A stretch of 64,000 nt of DNA from Chitinophaga pinensis (GCF_007896845.1 NZ_VOHS01000030.1:1-64000), one strand, 5' to 3'; numbered from the stretch's first letter, positions 17,823-29,546 are shown. Numbers and translations: made by a program. Notes: generated by a model from the letters alone, not told the origin.

Positions 17823-18386
17823 TCACACTTTATCGAGGGGCTTTCTGTCATTATGCTTTAATTGTCTGTAGCCTGTCGGCGTCAGACCGGTGATCTTCTT
17901 AAACTGCTGGGAAAGATGTTGTACACTGCTATATCCCATACTATCAGCTATTTCACTGAGATTCATCTCATCATAGTGCAGGAGTTCTTTTACCCGCTCT
18001 ATACGTTGTAAGATGACATATTTCTCTATTGTCAAGCCTTCCGTTGACGAAAACAAAGTTGAAAGATAATGATAATCAACGTCGAGTGTCTCCTGCAATA
18101 CAACGGACAATTTAGTATTCAACATCTCATTGTCATTGCCGTGGATCAGCCGTATGATCGTCGTTTTTATTTTCTCTATCAGCGCGTCTTTCTTATCATC
18201 CAGCACCTCAAAACCAAGTGCATGCAATTGCTGTCCAAGTGCCTCCAGCTTCTCTTCTGACGGTGCCTGTGTCATCTCCACATCTCCCAGCTGAATACGT
18301 GAATAAGGTATCTCCAGTTTATCTAATTCCTGCTGTACTACCAGAATACAGCGATTACAAACCATATTTTTTATAAACAGATGCAT
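17823..18386 (-). CDS. AraC-family regulator with an HMA-like Cys-x-x-Cys N-terminus
   Basis: This 187-residue protein is counted from the ATG at 18386. The N-terminal ~85 residues look like a degenerate metal-binding HMA domain: FIKNMVCNRCI with C10 and C13, later LGFEVLDDKK. The C-terminal ~100 residues are the double helix-turn-helix of AraC/XylS regulators (NLSEIADSMGYSSVQHLSQQF and KITGLTPTGYRQ). Position upstream of copA and the copper chaperone suggests a Cu(I)-sensing activator; this is inference. An in-frame ATG seven codons upstream is possible but adds no domain. Confidence 0.85.
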   Translation of the reverse strand: MHLFIKNMVCNRCILVVQQELDKLEIPYSRIQLGDVEMTQAPSEEKLEALGQQLHALGFEVLDDKKDALIEKIKTTIIRLIHGNDNEMLNTKLSVVLQETLDVDYHYLSTLFSSTEGLTIEKYVILQRIERVKELLHYDEMNLSEIADSMGYSSVQHLSQQFKKITGLTPTGYRQLKHNDRKPLDKV

Positions 18387-18494
18387 GAATCCTATTTGAA
18401 AGAACAAAGGTAGCTGAAAAATAAAACTATTTTTATTTCTGCTATCTTAGAGCACGGGACATTAATAAAAATTCGATATTTAATCCGCTACCTT

Positions 18495-21400
18495 TGAAAA
18501 TTTAACGCTGTTATTGTTGCTGATATGTACTTTTTCAGCAGCAGCGCAACACCCACTATCCAGGGGACGCCGTACAAGCCAATACGATTACCTGTATCAA
18601 CTCACTGATAAAGAAGCCGTGGAGATCGTAAAAGACGGTCAGAAAAAGATAAGTTCTGCCTGTCTGCATACACTGAGAGATTCTGTACTACACGACTCCC
18701 CTCTTCCTGCAAACCTTCCTGCCGGCAATTACCTCCGGGTGTTCGCAAAGGATGATCGCCTCTATACCGCTTTCACAGCCGTCAATAACGTAGCCGTAAA
18801 ATTCGGTATGAATGGACGGGATCTGATTGTGATATTGCATGATCAACACGGCGCATTGATAAAAGATGCGGAAGCCCGCATAGGCAAAAGTAAACTATCA
18901 TATGACGCGCAAACACAAACATGGCGCAAGGATAAATATAATAAAGAAGAGCTCTTACAGATCTCTTACAAAGGTGTGTTAAACTGTATTCCTTTAACCC
19001 GTGGCAACAATGGCTACTCCGGAAGAAAGCACCAGACCATTATTCAGCGCCTGAAATACAAAATCCTGCGTAAGAGATCCCGACACAACCTCTTAAAAGA
19101 TTACACCTACAGATATGGCAGCTATATCGTATTCAGTAAACCGGTCTATAAACCCGGTGATACAGTAAAAGTTAAAGCTTTCTGAGCAACAAAAAAGGAC
19201 TTGCGCTCAATAAAAAATGCTGATAAGGCTTACGGATGAGAGCTTAAGTGTGGACACTATATTAGCTACGCTGGCTCCTGCAACACCGGGTAACTACCAT
19301 TATCAGTTTGTACTGTCCCCCGAACTGATTAAAGATCTGGACCTCTCACTGGACGACACCTACATCATCTCATTTGAAACGACTAAAGCCGTAAATACGA
19401 CCTCAGGAACTATGATGGCGATCTTTCAGATGAAGCATATGCTGAAAAACGTACGGTCTTACTGCAGGGAAGTTTCGAATTCGAAGAATACGAACTACAA
19501 CAACTTACCTTTTCCGCCAGAACAGATAAATTCACTCATAGAACAGGTGCCCCACTCTCTGTATATCTCAGCGCAAAAGATGAAAATGAGCTGCCGGTGA
19601 TGGATGGGAAAATCCAGCTGCGTGCAAAAGTAACCGGCATAACAAAAATCTATGAAAACACAGCCATTGCTGATACACTATGGCAATACACCGGCACTCT
19701 GGATATATCAGGAGAAACGAAAGTCACACTTCCCGATAGTATATTTCCAAAGGCAGATCTGACATACTTCATAGACTGTATATTCACAAACAGCAACAAC
19801 GAACAGAAAAGAACCAGACTTTCGGCAACATACCTGTATAATAATACCCACGTTGATTTCCGCGCCAGTCACGATACCTTATACATTACATATCCTCCGG
19901 AAAAAAGAGTCCCGGCAATGTGTTGATCGCCGCACTCAATCAGCAGAACGATACCATTGAAAAATACTACAGGCAACTGCCCTCTGCAATAAAGATGTCT
20001 CCTTTTTCAGATCACTATACTGTCACCAGCGGAAATACTACTGATCAATACACCGTTGACGACTTCCTGCCGGGAATCCTGTTGCTCAACAGCTGGCAAC
20101 AGGATTCCGCACGATTACATGTGCAAAACCCTTTAAAACTACCATTTTGGTATAGCATACTAAATGGGAAAAAAGTAATTGAACGCGGATACAATGATGC
20201 TCTTCACTGGCAAGGCAGTACAAAACATAACAAACAGTATGTCGTATATGTTAATTATATATGGGCTAACAAAATAAATGAGAAAGTGGCGGAATTGCTG
20301 GATCCGGGCGGAAAACTGCATGTCGAAGTAACAACACCCCGCACTGTTTACCCCGGACAAACAGCTGATATCAACATCAATGTTACTGACAAGTATCAGC
20401 AACCTGTTGCCGGTGTTGATGTAACTGCATTCGGATATACCAGCAAATTTCCGGAAAAGCAAAATATTATATCAGCGCCTTCGCACGACAATCTAAAAAA
20501 GGACATATTACCCCTTAATAGACAGCTTCCCGCATGCCATGCACCCATCCTCTTCCCTCCAGCTGGACTGGGCTGCTTACAGGTATAAAATGGGACTGGA
20601 CAGTTTGCCGTTTTTCCGGTTCACACACCCGGATAGCGCTTTTATATTTACAGAGCCGACCCCGGACAGTGTCACACAGATAGCACCTTATGTATTTGCA
20701 AAAGGAAGCATACAGCGTGCAGAAATAGTCTATATAGACGGATTCCGGTCTATTATACCCGTTCATTCCCTTCACGTCCTTATAGCTTTGCAGTAACGCC
20801 GGCAAACATAGTGTCCGGATACGCACCCACTATCAATCTATCAGCTTTGAAATGATTGCACAAAAGGGCGTAAAACATTCATAAGCATAGATACCGCTAT
20901 TCGTCAGCCAGGGTATACGGTGCAATATGCGCCCTATTTCCTGACGCCGCAGGAGCTCTCTACACTTGACAGATACATGTTGCGGTTGAAAAATACATTC
21001 GCCAATATGAACATGTATACCTTCTTCAGGGCGGACAATTCTATGGAGTGAATAATATAGAAGAGGATCCGGATATGGCCAATCAGTCTTGTTAATAGGC
21101 CCTCTTACAAAAGATGCAGCCACATTGGTTTAAAAAAACCATTTCAGACAACCATTTAATCCTGAATCCGGATACCTCTTTGAAATCAGTGAAGGATTGA
21201 TAAAAGAAAAAGAGCAAAACAATAACCTCTCCGAGGTATACAGCAATGCATCTTCTGACACAAGCTTATCATCATTGGCGCTGACGAAAACTGGTGGACA
21301 GCCTGATAAGAAAACGTCAGGATGAAATGCTCTCTGTATACAGCAAACAATTTTCGAATCCCGGCTATCGTTTATCTAATAGTCATATCCAGATCAGTCT

Positions 21401-24133
21401 GGGAAACAACGAGCAGACACTGGCCAACAGCATACAACAGTTCCTCTTCTTCAGATATGACAGCGCTTTAACAGTCCGTGCTTTCCGCGCAGACAAACGA
21501 CTGTTTCCTGATATGTTGTCCGGATACTATAAATTAATAATACTCCTCAATGATAACAGGTATATACTACAGGATAGTCTGTTCCTGAAAACCGGCTACT
21601 TCCACTGTTATTTATTTGACACCTTACATATCCATGCTGCTGATAGTCTCAGTAGAAGGCTCGACAGCATCATCAGACAATCACTGGATATGCGCAGTAA
21701 AGGACCGCATGACATCGGACAACGTATCATGCAATCCCGGACACCAATCGATAGTAAAAGTGTAGTAACAGTTACCGGTACAGTAATGGATGATAACCTC
21801 GAACCATTTATTCAGGCAATGGTAAGAATATATGGCAGCAATATCACTACCTGCACGGATGAAAACGGACACTTCAGTTTACGGGTCCCTAAAAATGAAA
21901 CTATTGACATCAGTTATATAGGGTATTCAACGGAGCAGATAACTGTGAATGGCAACAACAATTATGTCATTATATTGAAGCCATGAAACACAAGATGGGG
22001 GAAGTGGCCGTAACAGCTCTGGGCATAAAAAGAGAACGAAAACCACTGGATATGCTGTAAGTACAATTACTTCCGAACCAATACAGAGCTCGCATTACGA
22101 CAATTTTTCAGCCGCATTATATGGTAAGCAGCCGGTGTGAAAATTACAACCAGACCTTCATCATCCCCTGATCATGTAATAGAAATGACCGGGGATAAGG
22201 CTCCGGGGATTCCGGGAGCAGATATAAGCGAATGCCTGAAGGTGTACCAGCCTATAGTCTGCGTACAAACTTCAGAGATGATGCCTTCTGGCAGCCCTCA
22301 TTGCTCACAGATGCAACGGCAATGCATCTTTTAAAGTGACATACCCCGATGATATCACTAAATGGGACGCATTTGCGATCGCGATGTCAGGCAGGAAGCA
22401 ATCAGGCATGGAACAACTGTCTATCCGATCTTTCAAAACATTAAGTGCTACACTGGCTATCCCGGCTTTTGCTGTCAATGGTGATGCCATACTTGCGATA
22501 GGGAAAGCACTGAACTATGCATCAGATAGTGGTACCGTTAGCCGCTCCTTCTTTGTAAATAATAAGCTCCTCAAACGCGCCAGCGCCAATCTGAAAAATG
22601 CCATCATTGATTCTGCAGATGTAGTGGTCAATACCACAGATAGTATCCAATTCAGGTATACCATCGAAAAAGAAGGTTATATGGACGGAGAAGAGCGGAA
22701 AACACCTGTCATAGAAAGAGGTACAGAAGAAACGACGGGGACCTTTGCTACACTGCGAAATGATACCGCTTTTACATATTCCCCGGTTTATCATTCACCG
22801 CTTATTGTCCATGCATCATCAGCTATACTACCAGTATGACAGATGAAATTGAACAGGTGGAAAATTATAAATACCTCTGCAATGAACAGCTGGCTTCTAA
22901 ACTGAAAGCCTTCCTGCTGGAAGAAAAGATCGCTACTTATCTCCATAAGGATTTCTCAAAAAAGAAGGATATCAGACGCATTATCGACAAATTAAACCAA
23001 CAGAAAAAATCAGAGGTATGGGGTTGGTGGAAAGATGCCCCTGCATCACTCTGGATCACCAGCCATGTTACAGAAGCAATGATCATGGCAGCAGCACAAG
23101 GCTACAAAACGAATTTCAACAAGGAGGCCGTCATTAACTACCTTACCATGGAATTGACCGCACGTAGCTGTAAAGACAGCATCGGCTACATGCAGGTATT
23201 ATCACAACTGAATGCTCCCATCGACTATAAATCCAATATTGACAGCCTTATTGCAAGATCGGGTAAAAGCGGGTATGACACGATCAGACTGGCGTTATTA
23301 CAGCAACAGACAGGTCTTACTGTTGATCTGTCCACGCTACTTTCCCGTCAGCAGCAGACTGTGTACGGCAACACATTCTGGGGAAAAGATACACTCCATC
23401 TATTCAATAACAGTATCCAGTCTACCTACAGATGTATAAGATACTTCGTAAGGCAGGGGGACAAGAAGCACTGTTACAAAGCATAAGAGGGTACTTCCTT
23501 GAACAACGTAAAGCCGGTTACTGGCGGAATACTTATGAATCAGCGCAGATACTGGAAACTATCCTGCCCGATATCCTGCAGGAAGAAGCACAATCAGCCG
23601 CAACAATTCACATTAATGGCAGGAAGATTACACAGTTCCCTTATACAGATACGCTGACTGCAGATAATATCGTTATCAGCAAACAAGGTAAAACGCCTGT
23701 CTATTTCACGGCTTATCAGCAGTTCATTAATCACGCACCGGAAAAGATCAGCGGTTTGTTTGATGTAAGCTCTGTATTCTCTGATAGTAACACGGCAATA
23801 GCGACACTGGAAGCAGGCAAACCGGTTACGTTGACAGTGACTGTCAATGCGAAAAAAACGGCTGACTATGTACTCGTGGAAATACCGATCCCTGCCGGCT
23901 GCTCCTATGCAGATAAATCTCAACAATGGCGTAACAATGAAGTACATCGGGAACACTTCAAAGAAAAGGTCAGTATTTTCTGTACACAGCTGACAGCAGG
24001 TAAACATACTTTTACAATTTCCCTGCTACCCCGCTATACAGGAAGATACTACCTCAACCCCGCCAAAGCGGAAATGCAATATTTCCCGGTATTTATGGGA
24101 AGAGAGGCTTTGAAACAAGTTTATATTCACTAA
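18495..24133 (+). pseudogene. Alpha-2-macroglobulin-like protein with embedded TonB-plug-like segment, many frameshifts
   Basis: The coding potential runs in one direction for 5.6 kb but changes frame at least fifteen times (for example near 18498, 19182, 19211, 19403, 19905, 20497, 20805, 21983, 22051, 22130, 22318, 22835, 23427). Each break that I worked through is repaired by one added base. Reassembled, it starts with a signal peptide (LTLLLLLICTFSAAAQ), then macroglobulin MG domains (VFSKPVYKPGDTVKVKAF). A carboxypeptidase-regulatory-like domain follows (about 21760-21960), then a SusC-type plug segment (AVTALGIKRERK, then GYAVSTITSEPIQSSHYDNF, ALYGKAAGVKI). The A2M domain has FRDDAFWQPSLLTDA, and the thioester motif YLCNEQ has its Cys at 22878-22880. 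The end is intact at 24133. Bacterial A2Ms trap proteases in the periplasm. A sequence-error origin or true decay are both possible. Confidence 0.75.
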
Positions 24134-24144
24134 TTTTAGCGATT

Positions 24145-24992
24145 ATGAAAAATCATTCATACTTTTTATTAGCGTTGCTGCTGACCGCTTGTGTAGAAAA
24201 CAAACAACATGAGCAGCAGGCCGACAGCACAGTACAGGAAGTAGAAAAACCTGCCAAAACAAAACCTGCACCTGCCACAGCTCCGGAGGGAAAAAAGCCA
24301 ACTCCTGAAAAGATCATCCGGGAAAGGGCAGCCGGCACCGTTACACTGCTGGATGAGGTCAATGGTAAACCAATGGCACAGGTAAATGATAACGTAGAAC
24401 TGGAAGCAGGTATTCCTGCCAAAGGCTGGTCAGCTACCCTCGTCACAACAGAACTGACTGATGCTCAACAGGAAGGACAGGTACTGAAAAAAGGATCCCC
24501 GATCATCGCAAATGGTAAAACCGTAGGAAAGGTGCTACAGGACGTTGTCATTGAAATGACCTTCAAAACGATAAAGGTGTGAATACCGGCGTATTCCATG
24601 CCGCTGTACAGCAAAATAAACTGAAACAGTCCACCATTATTGAAAATGCACTGGCTACTTACATGCAGGAGCATCCGGAGAAAACAAAAGCGGGTATGGA
24701 ATCTTTTATTCAGCAATTCCAGCTGGAAGCAATGGATAACAACAAGCCATATATAGAATACTACAACTACGAAAGCGCGGCAGACGATCCGTCTCCGGGT
24801 TTCCGGACCGTATTGGTATTCCATAAGGATAAGCTGATCGGTGTTGTCGATTCAAGAAAGTTAAAACTGGAAGGTGTTAAATACACAGCACTTGATCGTG
24901 GATATCACGGATACTTCTTTACAGAGACTGATGAAAAGCTGAAACAGGCATACATTAAAAAGTTTAACTTCTTTGTGAACAATGCAGACTGA
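24145..24992 (+). pseudogene. Lipoprotein paired with the macroglobulin gene, single frameshift
   Basis: This is read as one gene of about 282 codons. The first half starts at the ATG at 24145 with a lipoprotein signal (FLLALLLTAC, Cys 16). It continues through a Lys/Pro/Ala-rich linker and a domain with VTLLDEVNGKPMAQVNDNVE. That frame ends at 24582. One added A near 24568 joins FKNDKGVN to the second frame (NTGVFHAAVQQNKLKQSTI ... KLKQAYIKKFNFFVNNAD). No family recognised. It starts 11 bp after the macroglobulin stop, so the two are probably cotranscribed, as accessory lipoproteins often are with bacterial macroglobulins. Confidence 0.65.
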
Positions 24993-25015
24993 TTCAATCA
25001 GAAATCAGGCTTAAA

Positions 25016-25054
25016 ATAAAAGGAGTTTCAATTATTGAAACTCCTTTTATTTTA
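25016..25054. terminator. Bidirectional terminator between convergent genes
   Basis: A long perfect stem, AAAAGGAGTTTCAAT pairing with ATTGAAACTCCTTTT, is flanked by A- and T-rich tracts (ends TTTTATTTTAA). It separates the lipoprotein gene from the convergent hybrid kinase gene. Confidence 0.85.
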
Positions 25055-25145
25055 ATAAGGCCATATATTCGTAATTATTATCCAGTATTTTCCAACGCGA
25101 CCCAATACACTGATCTTCCTTCCCTGCTCATTCTCAATTGATGCC

Positions 25146-28100
25146 TCATCCATACGTTGCGATCTGTTCTTCCATCAGCTGAATCGTCAATAAAGCCTCC
25201 TCCTGCATCGCTTCAATCAGCTGACTGAATTCCGGCTCATGTTTGACCGCCAGCGTATCCAGCTGATCTGCAATACGAGCCAGCTTACTCAAACCGATAA
25301 TCTGAGAAGTGCCCCGGATCTTATGCCCGATGCGGTTGATCTTACGGATATCAACAGCAGCTGCTGCTGCCTGTAGCTCTGATACTGCGGACTTTAATTC
25401 ATCGATTGTCAGTTTCAGCAACTGTTTTAATACAGCCCTGTCCTCACCCATGAGATATGTCTCCAGAGTGGCGATGTTGAAATGCTCTTCCTTCGCCTCC
25501 CTGACGGTAATAAGGTGCACAGGTTCTTCCTCTACAGGTATAGTAAGCCATTTACGGAAGAGTTCCATCAGTTTCTCCTGAATGAGCGGCTTGGAAATAA
25601 AATCATTCATACCAGCCTCCATACATTTCTCCCTTTCTCCTTTCAGATTACCGGCGGTCAACGCGATAATAGGTATTCGTTGTCCTCCTTTGATTTCACG
25701 GATACGGCCCGTTGCTTCATAACCGTTCATGATAGGCATCTGTATATCCATCAGGATCAGATCAGGTAATTGTGCACGACAGATCCGGATCGCTTCTATA
25801 CCATCCTGAGCCTCGTAGATACGGGCATCATGCGCGATACGTCTGACAACAGTAGTCGCCAGCAACATGTTAATCGGATTATCTTCCACAATCAGGATAT
25901 TCAGACGTCCGCCGATCCATTGTTCTGCCTGTTGTTCCTGCTGATGGCGCTTACGTTTCTCTTTATTGATCAGTAAAGAAAGGCTGTTATATAATTCATG
26001 AATCTTGATCGGTTTCACCATGCGCTGGCCTATTCCCAATTGCTCGCAGGCAGTGATGATACGCTCATCGTCAGAAGAACTATGTAACAGGATGATCCCC
26101 TGTTCGCGGGGCTTCGTACCGAAGTGATGCCGCATCTTTCTGACGGTCTCAAGGCCATCCATATAAGGCATATGATAATCCATCAGGATGATATCATAAC
26201 CGTCATTCGTTGATAACAGTTCCAATGCCTCAAATCCGCTACGGGCTTCTGTACAGGAGATGCCCTTCATCTGCAGCATCTCTTTCAGTATACGGCGGTT
26301 GTTGTCATTGTCGTCTACTATCAATACATCTTTAATACGTTCGAGATTATCCTGATTTTCTGCCGGTGCCTCTACGGTGGTCAATACGATATCAAAATAA
26401 AAGGTGCTGCCTTCTCCCACACCACTTTCAATATGCAGTTCACTGCCCATCAATGCGAGCAGTTTGTTGGAGATCGTCAGACCCAGTCCCGTACCACCGT
26501 ATTTCTTTGTAGTGGAAGCGTCTTCCTGACGGAAGGCTTCGAATATTTTCAGCTGCTTCTCCGGTTTGATACCGATACCGGTATCCCTGACTTCAAAGCG
26601 GATCTTTGCTTTGTCATCTTCGAGGAATTCCAGCGGACGTACCCTTAATTCGATCTCTCCGTTGCTGGTGAATTTGACGGCATTACCAAGGAGATTAATA
26701 AGGATCTGTTTCAGCCGGACCTCATCAAACCATGCAAACCGGGGTAATTGCGTAGAGACATTCAACAACATTTCCAGCCCTTTGTGCTGGGCCTGATAAC
26801 TGACAATATCGCTTACCTGACTACTGAACTCATACAGGTCGTATTTATCGATATCCAGTTCCAGTTTACCGGATTCTATTTTAGAGAAATCCAGAATGTC
26901 ATTGATGATGCTCAATAGGGCATTAGCAGACTGATTTACAATAGACAGGTATTGGTGCTGCGTTTCATTCAGCTCAGTCTTCAATACAAGTTCTGTAAAC
27001 CCTATTACTCCGTTCAAAGGTGTTCTGATCTCATGACTCATATTGGCCAGAAATTCTGACTTGGCCATATTCGCCTGTTCTGCCTGTTGCTTGGCGGCGG
27101 CAAGATTAGACTTCTGCAGGATCAGCTGTTGCTCGGCTTCTTTGGTAATAGAAATATCCTGAAAGGTGCCATACAGGCGTTTGCAGTTACCATTTTCAAA
27201 TTCGGCATTACCAATAGCCCTCACCCATTTCTCCTGCCCCCTTGCCGTGATGATCTGCAATTGAAGGTCCCATGGTTCACCTGTTTCCATACTCACCCGG
27301 AGTGCATCTGTAATCGCCTCCCTGTTTTCTCCTTCTTTGTAGAATCCGATGGCAGTCGCCATGGTGGGTTGATAGTTATAAGGGACTTCATGAATTGCTC
27401 TTGTAACGTCAGACCAGAACAGTTCCCGGTTGACAAGGTCAGCTTCCCATCCGCCGATCCGGGACATCTGACTGGTACGTTCCAATATCTCACGGGTACG
27501 CCTGAGGTCTCTTTCCAATACCTGCCTTTCCGTTACATCAATGGCATTTCCGATCACATAAGTCTCCCCTTTGAGATTCCTGAACAATACATTATTGAAC
27601 AATACAGATCCCATTGTTCCATCCTTATGAATGGTGATCATGAGACCATGAGCCTTTCCTTCTGTGCTAATCTTCTTCAGATAAGCATAGAGTTCGTTTT
27701 CATATTGGGCAGGCACGATATCCGCTAAGGTCATATCCTTCATTTCCTCGCAGGTATAACCTAGTATGGACGCACAGGCATTATTTACCGTCAATAACCG
27801 GCCTTCCAGATCATGTGTACACATCAAACCATGCGAATTCTCAAAGAAAGCCCTGAAATTAAGCTCGCTATCCAGCAATTCTTCATAATGATAATGATCT
27901 GTAATATGAGAGACGATCTCCTGAATAAGCAGTGCTATAGCCTTTTCCTGACGCATATCCAGTTCACGTGCATGGATGTCGGCCAGACTCAGTATGCCGA
28001 GCAGGTGGCCGGTATTATCCTTTAAATCGTATGTACGGAGAAATGGGGGTTCAGGTACGGTTATAGGAATGCCATATGCAATGACAACGGATGGCTGTTG

Positions 28101-28196
28101 ATCATCACTGATAGAGATCGTTGCTACCTGTACATTGCAAACCAGAGAGGCTAATTCAGTCAATCTATTTAGTTCCTGCTGTAGTATTGCATTCAA
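25146..28196 (-). CDS. Hybrid sensor histidine kinase (PAS-PAS-HisKA-HATPase-REC-REC-Hpt)
   Basis: This 1016-residue multistep phosphorelay protein has no clear membrane segment, so it is probably cytosolic. In order: a GAF-like N-terminus (1-100), PAS (about 115-235, LTVNNACASILGYTCEEM), PAS (about 250-365), and HisKA with the phospho-His in FLANMSHEIRTPLNG. The HATPase_c has N, G1 (RDTGIGI) and G2 (GTGLGL) boxes. Two receivers follow (phospho-Asp in LMDYHMPYMDG and LMDIQMPIMNG), then a C-terminal Hpt with IGHKIRGTSQ. It starts four bases after the lycopene cyclase stop, so the two genes form an operon. Its signal is unknown and no partner DNA-binding regulator is adjacent. Confidence 0.92.
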   Translation of the reverse strand: MNAILQQELNRLTELASLVCNVQVATISISDDQQPSVVIAYGIPITVPEPPFLRTYDLKDNTGHLLGILSLADIHARELDMRQEKAIALLIQEIVSHITDHYHYEELLDSELNFRAFFENSHGLMCTHDLEGRLLTVNNACASILGYTCEEMKDMTLADIVPAQYENELYAYLKKISTEGKAHGLMITIHKDGTMGSVLFNNVLFRNLKGETYVIGNAIDVTERQVLERDLRRTREILERTSQMSRIGGWEADLVNRELFWSDVTRAIHEVPYNYQPTMATAIGFYKEGENREAITDALRVSMETGEPWDLQLQIITARGQEKWVRAIGNAEFENGNCKRLYGTFQDISITKEAEQQLILQKSNLAAAKQQAEQANMAKSEFLANMSHEIRTPLNGVIGFTELVLKTELNETQHQYLSIVNQSANALLSIINDILDFSKIESGKLELDIDKYDLYEFSSQVSDIVSYQAQHKGLEMLLNVSTQLPRFAWFDEVRLKQILINLLGNAVKFTSNGEIELRVRPLEFLEDDKAKIRFEVRDTGIGIKPEKQLKIFEAFRQEDASTTKKYGGTGLGLTISNKLLALMGSELHIESGVGEGSTFYFDIVLTTVEAPAENQDNLERIKDVLIVDDNDNNRRILKEMLQMKGISCTEARSGFEALELLSTNDGYDIILMDYHMPYMDGLETVRKMRHHFGTKPREQGIILLHSSSDDERIITACEQLGIGQRMVKPIKIHELYNSLSLLINKEKRKRHQQEQQAEQWIGGRLNILIVEDNPINMLLATTVVRRIAHDARIYEAQDGIEAIRICRAQLPDLILMDIQMPIMNGYEATGRIREIKGGQRIPIIALTAGNLKGEREKCMEAGMNDFISKPLIQEKLMELFRKWLTIPVEEEPVHLITVREAKEEHFNIATLETYLMGEDRAVLKQLLKLTIDELKSAVSELQAAAAAVDIRKINRIGHKIRGTSQIIGLSKLARIADQLDTLAVKHEPEFSQLIEAMQEEALLTIQLMEEQIATYG

Positions 28197-28199
28197 ACA

Positions 28200-29366
28200 C
28201 TAAAAACTTTTCGCTGTGGATGAAATTTGTCCTTTCAATTTCTTGAATATTTCTGTTGCAAAAGCCCGTTTGTGTAGAGTTGTGAAGATACGTAATTCTT
28301 CCCAACACGAGGTTTCATGATCAAGGAATTTCAAAATAGTCGCTGGTGCATTTCTCTGGAATAAGCGTGAAAAGAGCCCTTTTAAAGACACAGCAGGCAA
28401 CGCGATTAAACGAAGAAAGATGCTGTCATAGAAACCAAAACGGTCGAAACGTATACTGGCAGTAGCAGGATGTTCACCGTTCAGCAGGCATTGAGCGATG
28501 TGTTGTGAGTGTCTTTGAATAAAACGGAAGGCATGACCACCAGCCGCTTTGATCTCATAGGCGCCCGTCCCGAGATAGATAATGCTGTCTTCAATACTGT
28601 TACGCGCATATTCATACAGAGGAATATGTCCCGACTCTGACTGGTTCACGCTATAAAGACTACATTGAAACTGCTGTCGCATATAACGTTGCAGCACCAT
28701 ATCATACATATCCTGATCAGGTATCTCCGGCGCAATAAGTGTATATGTTACCACTGCTCTGGTGGAAGAATAAGGCAGGGTATAGAAGAAACCGCTATCG
28801 TGTAATGATACTGCTTTAAAATCCATCAGGGTAGCCATATCCGGATCAAAACAGGGTGTCACCGTCTCTACATGCCAGCTTTTAAAAGACCGGATCAGAT
28901 TGCTTTCAGTCGCATCGGGAGCTATGGGAGGCTGACCACTTTTAAATACATAGTCGGCCGTAAAACGTTGTCCGTCCACAATCACGGCCGATTTCCCCCG
29001 TGAATTAAAGGCCTTGCCAATCAAACCCTTTCTGATCGTCACATTGGGAGCAGCCGTAATAAGCTTTTGGGTATAATCGTAAAAGCGGTCAGCAGCGATC
29101 ATTTTGTAATGATAGGGCGCAATGTCAAGTACCTGTTGACCTTCACAACCAGCAAATGATAATTTAGCCCAGTAATGAGATACGATCTCGTCAAACAGAC
29201 CGGGATCTTTTTCCCAGAAACACCAGTGCTGCCGGCGTTCCTTGTCTTCGATATCTTCTACGAGGAGAACTTTTTTACCCGCCAGTTTGCGGGCATGAAT
29301 AAGATGTACAGCCAGGCTTCTTCCGGCGCATCCGGCACCGGCAATGATGTAGTCGAAATGTTCCAT
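28200..29366 (-). CDS. crtY: Lycopene cyclase family flavoprotein
   Basis: This 388-residue protein has an N-terminal dinucleotide-binding motif (YIIAGAGCAGRSLAVHL) and features of the bacterial CrtY/CrtL lycopene beta-cyclases: HWCFWEK near 47, YHYKMIAADRFYDY near 84, SWHVETVTP near 167 and a C-terminal hydrophobic region. These enzymes close the beta-ionone ring of lycopene using reduced flavin. No other carotenoid gene (crtB, crtI, crtZ) is in the window, so the rest of the pathway lies elsewhere. It is divergent from a MarR regulator and directly upstream of the hybrid kinase. Confidence 0.85.
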   Translation of the reverse strand: MEHFDYIIAGAGCAGRSLAVHLIHARKLAGKKVLLVEDIEDKERRQHWCFWEKDPGLFDEIVSHYWAKLSFAGCEGQQVLDIAPYHYKMIAADRFYDYTQKLITAAPNVTIRKGLIGKAFNSRGKSAVIVDGQRFTADYVFKSGQPPIAPDATESNLIRSFKSWHVETVTPCFDPDMATLMDFKAVSLHDSGFFYTLPYSSTRAVVTYTLIAPEIPDQDMYDMVLQRYMRQQFQCSLYSVNQSESGHIPLYEYARNSIEDSIIYLGTGAYEIKAAGGHAFRFIQRHSQHIAQCLLNGEHPATASIRFDRFGFYDSIFLRLIALPAVSLKGLFSRLFQRNAPATILKFLDHETSCWEELRIFTTLHKRAFATEIFKKLKGQISSTAKSF

Positions 29367-29546
29367 TCAAACCGTTTTTCAATTCCGCTATGGGGGTTCT
29401 TCAATCATTAAAATGTTGTGCGCAGGGGCAACAAGTATGTTTACACACTAAATTGGTACAATAATATAGCATTAAGTGATAAGTATAAAATGTTTTTATA
29501 CCAGTTTTACTATATAATCTTATTATTATTGCCAAAATCGTTTTCA

